NCBI GenBank assembly: GCA_037954235.1
Contig: JBBMOA010000001.1
Location: 175,001 to 239,000, forward strand
Direction of reading: 5' to 3'
Source of the DNA: Aulostomus chinensis
Lineage: Eukaryota; Chordata; Actinopteri; Syngnathiformes; Aulostomidae
DNA: 64,000 nucleotides
The notes under the pieces were generated by a model that saw only the letters and a program-made list of their open reading frames with translations, was not told where the DNA came from and made no database searches. Position numbers and translations under genes: made by a program. Positions within the stretch are counted from its first letter, which is position 1; each line of letters starts with the position of its first letter. This document shows positions 11,723 through 21,552 of this stretch, piece by piece.

Positions 11723-12964
11723 AACGCTGCGGTGGACACCACCGTGTCCAGGCTTTGGGCAGATACGTCTTCATCCTCCACCACCACCAGCCGCTCCACC
11801 CCACCCACCCTGTGCAGGTCTACATTACCAGGGTCGGATCTGGCAGGGTGGAGGATCTTTGATTCATCTTAGCTTTCCTGCTCCGGCTGTTTGAGAAACA
11901 TTCAAATGGAGATGGTTGTTTGTGTCTTTCAGGCCACGCCAACGCCTCCTTCTGTCCCCACGCTTACAGCTGCCGAAACGTGGCGGTGTCTGAAAACCAG
12001 ATCATTCTGGATGTGCCGGACCACCAGGTCCTCCTCACCTGCAGGTTCCTGCAGGCAGAGCCCTGTGGTGGTAGGTTTCCTGCTCCTCTGCTGGACTGAT
12101 ACCCTCTCCCTTTCCTGACACGTATCTGCTGTTTCTACTCTGTGCCTCCTTCTCCTCTGTCAGGCCTGGACTTCTTCCTTCTGTCTCTCCAGGATTACGT
12201 CCTGGTGGTGCCTGAGAGCAGCTCCAGCTCCAGCTCCCTGAACCAAGAACCACTGGAGAAATCTGACCACTTCATCAGCAACTGTGGCCTCAACAGCTTT
12301 CATGTCAAGTCGGTGTCTCTCAGCCTGAGTTGGTCCCTGTTCTGTATCCCTGAATGTTCTAGAGGAACTAAACTGGGCCTGACTGGGACGCTTCTGTCTG
12401 CTCAGATTTGGGTTGTGAATGCATTCAGATGTCATTTACAAGCATTGGAACTAAAGACCTGAGCCTCAAGAGTATTTAGTTCTTGATTTACTTTCTCTTG
12501 CAGGGTTTCACTTTGTGCAAATTTTCTTTTGAAGATCTTTGTTTTTTGTTGTCCTTCCATTTAGCAAGTTTGGCTAGTAACCTTTTCCCCACTAAACTAA
12601 TTTTCCTAAAATGTCTCGCTAACGTTTCCTTTTTCTCTGTCGTCCCTCCTGTCCTTCGTCTCCATTCTGTCTCAGCTCAGCTGTGTCTCTTGGGCTCTCT
12701 TCACCAACGGCGCCCTGCCTTGTGCCTGCCATGAGGTTGGAGCTGAGAGTGACACCTGCGAGCCATTTGGTGGTCGGTGCCGCTGCAGACCCCACGTGAT
12801 TGGCCGAGACTGCTCCATGTGGGCCGCGGGTTGCTGGGGATTCCCCACTGCAGACGTGAGTGTCAGATTGGATGAATGATGAGTAATAAGGGCTTTTAAT
12901 GATGAGTGAGAGGACGGACCAAACCAACCTGTCCAACCATCAGAGGACAGTTTGTTGTTCTAGT

Positions 12965-15900
12965 TTCAACTCTTACTACATGACTGTCAGCATCATTTTG
13001 AGTTTATTATCAATTCTTACTACATCACTGTAGCATTATTTTGAGGTTCGTAGCAACACTTACTACATGACTGTCAGCATCACTTTGAGGTTATTCGAAA
13101 ATTTCACTCCATTACTGTTAGCATCATTTTGAGTTCATTAATGAGTTCATTAGCAATTCTTACGACATCACTAGCATTATTTTGAGGTTATTAGCAATTC
13201 TTAGTACATTACTGTCGCATCATTTAGAAATCATTAGAAATTCTTCCGACATCACTGTCGCATTATTTTGAGTTCATTCGCAGCTCTTACTACATTACTG
13301 TCAGCCTCATTTTTAGGTTACTCGCAACTCTAACCACATGACTTTCAGCATCACTTTGAGGTTACTCGCATCTTTCACTACATTACTGTTAGCATCATTT
13401 TAAGTTCATTAGCAATTCTTACTACATCACTGTCCCATCATTTCAGATCATTCGCCATTCGTACTACATCACTGTCACATTATTTTGAGGTTCGTAGTAA
13501 CTCTTACTACATCACTAGCATTATTTTAAGGTTATTAGCAGACTTACTACATTCCTGTCAGCATCAATTTGAGGTGATTAGCAATTCTTACGACATCACT
13601 GGAGCATTATTTTGACGTTAGTAGCAACTCTTACTACATGACTGTCAGCATCACTTTGAGGTTGTTCAAAACACTGACTACATTACTGCAAGCATCATGT
13701 AGTTTATTTGCAACTATCACTACATTACTGTGAGCTTCATTTTGAGTTTATTAGCAATTCTTCCGACATCACTGTTGCATTATTTTGAGGTTCGTAGTAA
13801 CTCTTACTACATGACTGTCAGCATCATTTTGAGGTTATTCGAAACTTTCACTACATTACTGTTAGCATCATTTTGAGTTCATTAGCAATTCTTGCGACAT
13901 CACTGTAGCATTATTTTGAGGTTATTAGCAACTCTTACTACATTACTGTCAGCATCATTTTTAGGTTACTCGCAACTCTAACCACATGACTGTCAGCATC
14001 ACTTTGAGGTTATTCGAAACTTTCACTGCATTACTGTTAGCATCATTTTGAGTTCATTAGCAATTCTTACTCCATCACTGTCGCATCATTTTGAGATCAT
14101 TACCGATTCTTCTGACATCACTCTCGCATTATTTTAAGGTTCGTAGAAACTCTTACTACATGACTGTCAGCATGACTTTGAGTTTATTAGCAACTTTCAC
14201 TCCATGACTGTTACCATCATTTTGAGTTCATTAGCAATTCTTACTACATCACTGTCGCATCATTTTGAGATCATTAGCAATTCTTCCGACATCACTGTCG
14301 CATTATTTTGAGGTTCGTAGAAACTCTTCCTACATGACTGTCAGCATCACTTTGAGGTTATTCGAAACATTCACTCCATTACTGTTAGCATCATTTTGAG
14401 TTCATTAGCAATTCTTACTAACTCACTGTCGCATCATTTTGAGATCTTTAGCAATTCTTCTGACCTCACTGTCGCATTATATTGAGGTTCGTAGCAACTC
14501 TTACTGCATGACTGTCAGCATCACTTTGAGGTTGTTCGAAACACTTAGTACATTACTGTAAGCATCACTGAGTTGATTAGCAACTATCACTACATTACTG
14601 TTAGCATCATTTTGAGTTCATTAGCAATTCTTCCGACATCACTGTCGCAATATTTTGAGGTTCGTAGCAACTTTTACTACATTACTGTCGCATTATTTTG
14701 AGGTTCGTAGCAACTCTTACTACATGACTGTCAGCATCATTTTTAGGTTGTTTGAAACTTTCACTACATTATTGTTAGCATCATTTTGAGTTCATTAGCA
14801 GTTCGTACGACATCACTGTCGCATCATTTTGAGGTTCATAGCTACTCTTATTACATGACTGTCAACATCACTTTGAGGTTATTCGAAACTTTCACTCCAT
14901 TACTGTTAGCATCATTTTGAGTTCATTAGCAACTCTTCTGACATCACTGTCGCATTATTTTTAGGTTCGTAGCAACTCTTACTACATCACTGTTGCATTA
15001 TTTTAAGGTTCATAGCTACTCTTATTACATGACTGTCAACATCACTTTGAGGTTATTCGAAACTTTCACTCCATTGCTGTTAGCATCATTTTGAGTTCAT
15101 TAGCAACTCTTCTGACATCACTGTCGCATTATTTTTAGGTTCGTAGCAACTCTTACTACATCACTGTTGCATTATTTTGAGGTTAGTATCAACTCTTACT
15201 ACATGACAGTCAGCATCACTTTGAGGTTATTCGAAACTTTCACTACATTACTGTTAGCATCATTTTGAGTTTATTTGCAATTCTTACTCCATCACTGTCG
15301 CATCATTTTGAGATCATTACCGATTCTTCTGACATCACTCTCGCATTATTTTAAGGTTCGTAGAAACTCTTACTACATGACTGTCAGCATGACTTTGAGG
15401 TTGTTCGAAACACTTACTACATTACTGTCAGCATCACTTTGAGTTTATTAGCAACTTTCACTCCATTACTGTTACCATCATTTTGAGTTCATTAACAATT
15501 CTTACGACATCACTGTCGCATCATTTTTAGATGATTAGCAATTCTTACGACATCACTGTAGCAGCATTTTTAGGTTATTTTCAACTCTTCCTCCATTACG
15601 TCAGCATCATTTTGAGTTCATTACAATGCTTACTACGTCACTGTTGCATCATTTTAAGATCATTAGCAATTCTTCCAACATCACTGTTGCATTATTTGGA
15701 GGTTCGTAGCAACTCTTACTACATGACTGTCAGCATCACTTTGAGGTTGTTCGAAACACTTACTACATTACTGTAAGCATCACTGAGTTTATTAGCAACT
15801 ATCTCTACATTACTGTTAGCATCATTTTGAGTTTAATAGCAATTCTTACGACATAACTTTAGCATCATTTTGAGGTTAGTTTCAACTCTTCCTCCAATAC

Positions 15901-17096
15901 CGTCAGCATCGTTTAGAGTTTATTAGCAATTCTTACGAAATAACTGTCGCATTATTTTGAGGTTCGTAGCAACTCTTCCTACATGACTGTCAGCATCACT
16001 CCGAGGTTTTTCGAAACTTTCACTCCATTACTTTTAGCATCATTTTGAGTTCATTAGCAATTCTTACTACATCACTGTCGCATCATTTTGAGATCATTAG
16101 CAATTCTTCCGACATAACTGTCGCATTATTTTGAGGTTCGTAGAAACTCTTCCTACATGACTGTCAGCATCACTTTGAGGTTATTCGAAACATTCACTCC
16201 ATTACTGTTAGCATCATTTTGAGTTCATTAGCAATTCTTACTAACTCACTGTCGCATCATTTTGAGATCTTTAGCAATTCTTCTGACCTCACTGTCGCAT
16301 TATATTGAGGTTCGTAGCAACTCTTACTGCATGACTGTCAGCATCACTTTGAGGTTGTTCGAAACACTTAGTACATTACTGTAAGCATCACTGAGTTGAT
16401 TAGCAACTATCACTACATTACTGTTAGCATCATTTTGAGTTCATTAGCAATTCTTCCGACATCACTGTCGCAATATTTTGAGGTTCGTAGCAACTTTTAC
16501 TACATTACTGTCGCATTATTTTGAGGTTCGTAGCAACTCTTACTACATGACTGTCAGCATCACTTTGAGGTTATTCGAAACTTTCACTCCATTACTGTTA
16601 GCATCATTTTGAGTTCATTAGCAATTCTTACGACATCACTGTCGCATTAAATTGAGTTCAGTAGCAACTCTTACTACATGACTGTCAGCATCACTTTGAG
16701 GTTGTTCGAAACTCTTACTACATTACTGTAAGCATCACTGAGTTTATTAGCAACTATCACTACATTACTGTTAGCATCATCTTGAGTTCATTTGCAATTC
16801 TTACGACATCACTGTCGCAATATTTTGAGATCATTAGCAATTCTTCTGACATCACTGTCGCATTTTTTTGAGGTTCGTAGCAACTCTTAGTACATGACTG
16901 TCAGCATCACTTTGAGGTTATTCGAAAGTTTCACTCCATTACTGTTAGCATCATTTTGAGATCATTAGCAATTCTTACGACATCACTGTCGCATCATTTT
17001 GAGATCATTAGCAATTCTTCTGACATCACTGTTGCATTATTCAAAGGTTCGTAGCAACTCTTACCACATGACTGTCAGCATCACTTTGAGGTTATT
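12965..17096 (-). repeat. 43/44-bp satellite, array 2 (inverted)
   Basis: About 95 copies of the same monomer as arrays 1 and 3 but on the opposite strand (ttactacatgactgtcagca, then tcactttgaggttattcga). Higher-order structure is visible: a segment near 14315-14700 recurs about 1,823 bp later at 16138-16525 with the same rare variants (actaactcactgtcgc, ctgacctcactg), and a four-monomer block (14837) repeats 174 bp downstream (15011). The array starts 109 bp after the last laminin exon. Confidence 0.95.
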
Positions 17097-17099
17097 GTG

Positions 17100-17720
17100 G
17101 GAGACTGAGCTCTTCAGGTTTGCAGGTTTGCAGCCTCCTCCAGCAGCACCCAGATCTGGGATGAGGGGAGAGGGAGTTAGTGACACATCTGAGTATGATT
17201 TATAAATGACAATTAAAGGAGGACAGAGAGGGAAGAGAGGAGTAGAGAGAAGCCCAGTGCACCATGGGAGATCCCCCAGCAGCCTAAGCCTATAGCAGCA
17301 GATCTAATGGCCAGCCTAAGCAGCCCAACTATAAGCCTGATCAAAAAGGAAGGTCTTTAGTCTGCTCTTATAGGTCGAGAGGGTGCCTGCATCCTGGACT
17401 GAAACTGTGAGACGGTTCCACAGGAGGGGAGCCTGATAGCTGAAGGCTCTGGCTCCATTCTACTTTTAGAACTCTAGGAACCACCAGTAACCCCGCATCC
17501 TGGGAGCGAAGGGTTCTAGCTGGATAATAGGGGACTAGGAGCTCTGTCAGGTAGGAAGGAGCCTGACTGTTGAGGACTTTGATGGTAGAAGGAGAATTTA
17601 GAATTCTATTCTGAATTTGACTGGGGGCCATGCAGAGAAGCCAGCACAGGACAGACATGGTCTCTTCTACTAGTTCTAGTCAGGCAGCAGTGTTCTGGAC
17701 CAGCTGGAGAGTCTTTAAGG
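17100..17720 (-). mobile_element. L2/Rex-like LINE 3' fragment
   Basis: On the minus strand 17658-17368 encodes SQAPSYLTELLVPYYPART and LRSQDAGLLVVPR, the conserved region near the C terminus of ORF2 (reverse transcriptase protein) in L2/CR1-group LINEs of fish. The part toward 17100 would be the 3' untranslated region. The 5' part of the element is absent and the frame has a break after VPR, so it is a dead 5'-truncated copy. Confidence 0.75.
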
Positions 17721-17820
17721 TCCTATTTCTTCTTTTGGTCACAGGTTTGAAAATATGAGTAGAAGTGAAAGGAAAGGCTGCGAGAGACCTGCCACACCTC
17801 TCCAGTGACCTGGGACATGA

Positions 17821-17902
17821 TGGCAGTGGTGGGATTTGAACCCACACCTCTTCAGAGACTGGAGCCTTAATCCAGCGCCTTAGACCGCTTGGCCACACTA
17901 CC
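17821..17902 (-). tRNA. tRNA-Leu(AAG)
   Basis: 82-nt class II tRNA. The acceptor stem GGTAGTG/CACTGCC pairs fully. The anticodon stem CTGGA/TCCAG encloses loop TTAAGGC (anticodon AAG). T-stem GTGGG/CCCAC encloses TTCAAAT. A long variable arm typical of leucine tRNA is present. Stems are intact, so this is probably functional. Confidence 0.92.
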
Positions 17903-18044
17903 TCCCTGAGCTGTTCTCTGAGTTGGTCTGCTAAAGGCATGTTGAAGAGGAAGTAACATCATGATATCAAACTGATTCTGAAGGGGGACCCCTTCCTTCC
18001 ACGGTCACAGGAAGTGACGACAGCGCTGCTAGAAGCAGGAAAGA

Positions 18045-18305
18045 AATGGTAAAAGGACTCAGTTTGTACAGAGCCTTTCTACCTCAGCAGCACTCAAGGA
18101 GCTGAACAATGTCCTCTCATTCACACACACTCACACACTGATGCTGAAGGCTGCCATGCAAGGAGCCAACCTACTCATCAGAAGTATTTAGGGGTTCAGT
18201 ATCTCACTCAAGGACACTTTGACATGGTCACTAGAGAAAGTGAGGATCAAACCAGCCACCCTTTGGTTGCCAGACGGCCACGCCACTCCTGAGTCATGTG
18301 ACCTG
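18045..18305 (-). mobile_element. tRNA-derived SINE, minus strand
   Basis: Read on the minus strand it begins with a degenerate tRNA-like head (gactcaggagtggcgtggcc, then ctggtttgatcc as a B-box-like site). It continues through the teleost phrase about a 'ccttgagtgagatactgaacc' region and ends with gtagaaaggctctgtacaaa, a tail like that of L2-type LINEs. This is the layout of a fish SINE mobilised by a LINE. A related fragment lies at 37285-37410. Confidence 0.65.
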
Positions 18306-19570
18306 GATAAGATGGTGAACTACAGCTGATCGCCATGCTAGCAAACCTCTTTTGTTTGGTTTGGTTGTTGTTTAGTGACTGTGGATGAATACACAGGAGA
18401 AGTTGTGCATAAATTTGTGTTCCCTGTTCACTTGAATATATGCAGGAGTGTGAGGTGGAAATACTACTTGGAGGAGAATGAGAGTTCAGTCTCAGCACTA
18501 TGACCTGTGCTGACACCAAAACATGTCAGCCCACAGAACAAAGATGGCAGTCCTCTGGGAGAGCAAGTACACCACACATACATGAAGAAACCCTACAGGA
18601 AACAAAGATGTTGCCAGAGACTTTTACTCTGTTTTTGTTGTTTACCCAAGTACAGGATTGGAGGGAGACTGATGGTCGCTGTTTGGGTTTTTGGAAAACA
18701 AGGAGGCTGTGGCTTCAAGCTGGATTCTCAGAGACTATTTCCCCAACCTCTACATTGGCATCTACACTGTCATCCAGTCATGTGACTGAAGTCATCCAGT
18801 CACGTGACTGAAGTCATCCTGTCATGTGACTGAAGTCATCCAGTCACGTGACTGAAGTCATCCATTCATGTCAGTGATGTCACTTGGCAGGACTGTCATT
18901 GCCGTCTCATTCTAGAAAAGAATCCAGACTCCACCTGTGGCTCCATGATAACTGATGGACCTCTGGTTGGAGGCTGGACGATGATGTTTGGACTGGAAGG
19001 AAAACTCCTTGTCCAAATTCCATTGTGTTCAAGTTTAAAGTCCCACAATAAGAAGTAGCTGAATCTGACAGGTGGAGGTTTGGAACTACAAGATGGTGAT
19101 GTTTCCTTGACTTGATGCTCTGACTGTCAGGGTGGATGACAGCTTCTTCTGCTGCTGCATCTGAGTGGCTATGATTGGAGCTTTTACCCTCCAAGGTTGT
19201 CTGGTTCCAGGGGAAATTCTAAAATTCCAGTCCCCAACCTGGGCTGTTCTGAAACTCTTCTCCTGAATCACTCCTGAATCACTCCTGAGCTGCAGCAAGA
19301 ACAAATACCAGTGCCAACCAGATCAACTTCATGGCTGCTAACAGAACTTAGACACTTGATTTCCATCAATCTGGAGCCAAGAAGGCCCTCACCTGTGGTT
19401 CTCCTCCAGGAGGGTCCAGGTTCTGCCATTGTGGCTCCTGGTGCCACTGCCAGAGAGCCTCAGCTGCACACTGCAACATTTCAACAGGAGATTGACATTC
19501 CTTCAAATGTCCTGACATCTGATTCCAATGGTTCTGTTCCATCTTTATATTTCAAAATGAATCATACAAT
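18306..19570. other. Non-coding stretch
   Basis: No gene recognised. Contains the 22-bp minisatellite at 18771-18870. The short ORFs show no family signature. Confidence 0.5.
18771..18870 (+). repeat. 22-bp minisatellite with E-box cores
   Basis: About 4.5 copies of catccagtcacgtgactgaa plus gt (22 bp). Alternating units carry CACGTG, the palindromic E-box, and the variant CATGTG. Confidence 0.9.
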
Positions 19571-19631
19571 GACGGGTGCACGGTGGTGCAGTGGTCAGCA
19601 CTGTGGCCTCACAGCAAAAAGGTTCCGGGTT
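19571..19631 (+). mobile_element. Head fragment of a teleost interspersed repeat
   Basis: Matches the head of the repeats at 24640 (plus) and 57135 (minus): tgcacggtggtgcagtggtc, then cactgtggcctcacagca and ggttccgggttcga. It stops at that point and is fused to the 3' end of a tRNA-Ser-like sequence on the opposite strand. Confidence 0.7.
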
Positions 19632-19710
19632 CGAGGATGGGATTCAAACCCACGCCTGCAGAGCACAATGGACCAGCAGTCCACCACCTTAACCACTCGG
19701 CCACCTCGTC
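19632..19710 (-). tRNA. tRNA-Ser(GCT)-like, probably a pseudogene
   Basis: Minus-strand sequence GACGAGGTGGCCGAGTGGTT is the start of tRNA-Ser. The anticodon loop CTGCTGG gives GCT. T-arm and variable arm are present. The last bases of the acceptor strand read CCTCGAA instead of CCTCGTC because another repeat joins here, so the acceptor stem cannot close. It has a near-identical partner at 36634-36714. Confidence 0.75.
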
Positions 19711-20275
19711 TCCTGACCACCATGATGTGCTGCTTTCTCTGAGCCTTTGAAACAGCTGAACTCTTTGGAGCCCATTTGTCAGAAATGGACCCAGCAGGAG
19801 CCACTGAACACAACTCTGACATCATCAGGCTTCTTCCCAGCAGCTTGGTGCTCCAGAAGGAAGAATCCAGACCATCGCTACATCATCAGAGTGAACACCA
19901 GCTGATGTTGACCAGTTTAACAAGCCTTTGACTGCTAAATGACATCCAAGCTCAGATTCTCTTGTCCTGGTAGAACAAGTCAGTGTTGAAGAAGATGAGA
20001 GGACCAGTCTCTTTCATCCAATGCTGGAACAGCGTTAGACTGAAGGTCTGAAGGTCCCTGGTCTGGTCCAGGTTTCAACAGGGGACCAGCATCAGCCAGC
20101 ATTTAAATGTGGACAGCAGTGGAGGTGAAGCCCACATCAAGGAAACAAGCCTCCTATCACTGTCCTGTGCTGAGTTTCTTTAAAAAAAAGTGAGACAACC
20201 TCAAGATTTTCTGTTTCCTCTTGTAGGATTTTGCCACAGAGAATCAGAGCCAATCAAAAGCTTGTTGGACTTTGG
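19711..20275 (+). repeat. Duplicated flank of tRNA-Ser(GCT), copy A
   Basis: This non-coding stretch is repeated almost base for base at 36715-37265, beginning tcctgaccaccatgatgtgc. Together with the tRNA it marks a duplication of about 640 bp in the same orientation, 17 kb apart. Confidence 0.92.
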
Positions 20276-20504
20276 TGGAGGACTGAACAAGTCATGACAT
20301 CATCAGTTTTACCTTCACAGGTGCTTCATTTACTTTACTTTCAATTTTACAGAGGTAGAACCTGAAATCAAAGCTGTCTGTCCAAGGAAGTGAAAGCTTC
20401 CCAGGTTGTGATGTTCTTGTCTACAGACTCTGTCTTGTATGGAGCTTCAGTCTTTAATGAAAAGACTCCTCCATTAATAACATCACTGTGCCTCTGCAGT
20501 GAAT

Positions 20505-20590
20505 CAGTCACTCCATCCATTTTCTATACCACTGATTTGTTAAAGGTTATGGGGGGGTGACATTTGGTGAGAGCAGGGTTCATCCTGAAC
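20505..20590 (-). mobile_element. Tail fragment of the teleost interspersed repeat
   Basis: Minus-strand copy of the common tail (tccatccattttctataccac, then gggttcatcctgaacaggtc), related to the full copies at 24585 and 57135. Confidence 0.55.
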
Positions 20591-20599
20591 AGGTCACCA

Positions 20600-21552
20600 G
20601 TTTAAGTGTCTTAATGGTCTTGGCCCACCTTATTTATCGTAACTGCTTTTATCATATCAACCTTCGCGGACCCTGAGGTCCTCTGGCACCGGCCTTTAAG
20701 TCGTTCCAAGAGTCAGAACTAAAACCCACGGGGAGGCTGCATCCAGCCATTATGGCCCAAAGTTCTGGAACAGCCTGCCAGAGAACATCAGGACCGCAGA
20801 GACTGTTGATGTTTTTAAAAGGAGGCTCAAGACTCCCCTTTTTAGCTTAGCTTTTAACTGACTTAGTCTCTCTTATCCTTTCATTTTATCACGATATCTT
20901 ATTGTTACTTTAGTCTTTTAATTATTTTATTCTACTTTTTTATTAGCTCTTAAACTTTTTGATTTTATATATATTTTATGTCATTCTGATACTTTAATAT
21001 GATTGTAATTTCTGTTCTTTCCTATTCTACCTTCTTTTAGTCTTAGTTTTTAGCTCCAGTGTGTCCTGGTGGGGGCCCTCCACACTGGGAGGTGTGTCTG
21101 GTCCGCCCACAGGGGCGTCGTCCTTGGGATCGTCCAGGCCCGGAGAGCTGGGGGGCTCTGCATTATATGTGGAGTGTACCCGTCTGTCCGGGTCGGGGGG
21201 TCTGGGTGGCGGCGCTCCCTGTGGTTGTGGGCTGTGGCACCTCCTGGTGAGGATGGCTCCCATAGGTGGTCTTTCCTCACTAGGATTTTCAGTGCCCTGC
21301 CATGTTCCTACTGACAGTCAGTGTGTGGTTGTGTGTATGCGTGTGTGTGTGTGTGTGTGTATGTGTGTGTGTGGGTTTGGTGTGTGCATGTATGTGGTCA
21401 TGTGGGTTGGGAAGGCCGGGTTCTTAACATGTATTTATTGTATTGTTTTATATTTTATTGAATGTTGCCTGTTTTCTCTCAGTTCTGTGAAGCACTTTGT
21501 GTTGCAGTCTCTGGATGAAAAGCGCTGTACAAATATAAATAAAGTAAACTAA
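20600..21552 (+). mobile_element. L2/Rex-like LINE 3' end
   Basis: Encodes the ORF2 C terminus (forms of TLRSSGTGL, then VPRVRTKTHGEAASSHYG, FWNSLPENIRTAETVDVFKR and LKTPLFSLAFN stop) with frame breaks. It is followed by a 3' untranslated region and the usual L2-type tail gtgaagcactttgtgttgca, then aagcgctgtacaaatataaa. 5'-truncated, not functional. Confidence 0.82.
21340..21376 (+). repeat. (GT)n microsatellite
   Basis: Interrupted GT run within the LINE 3' untranslated region. Confidence 0.85.

Larger units (their letters stand above)
10105..12855 (+). pseudogene. lama5: Laminin alpha (lama5-like) L4-domain exons, decayed
   Basis: Six exon-like blocks read as the L4 (domain IV) region and following laminin-EGF repeat of a laminin alpha chain, a basement-membrane protein: 10105-10212 (KVHLVPKDQFSMDYVEPSV), ~10887-11078 (FQTPSHWLVLKEGQSSS), 11723-11847 (LGRYVFILHHHQPLHPTHPV, then GRIWQ), 11933-12070 (HANASFCPHAYSCRNVAVSE), 12193-~12309 (DYVLVVPE, then FISNCGLNSFHV), ~12675-12855 (CEPFGGRCRCRPHVIGRDCS). 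Intron borders are mostly canonical (tttcag before 11933, ctccag before 12193, gtgagt after 12855). Frame is lost inside the third block (before GRIWQ) and the fourth (before VPAGRALWW). The second block's acceptor reads CTCAC instead of CTCAG. The last block has Trp where an EGF cysteine is expected (CSMWAAGCWGF). Best match in memory is LAMA5; LAMA3 is possible. No upstream or downstream laminin exons are visible. Confidence 0.8.

Noticed and set aside
21027..21314. Gly/Pro-rich ORFs around 21.1 kb
   Set aside because: They lie in the LINE 3' untranslated region and have matching ORFs on both strands due to high GC.
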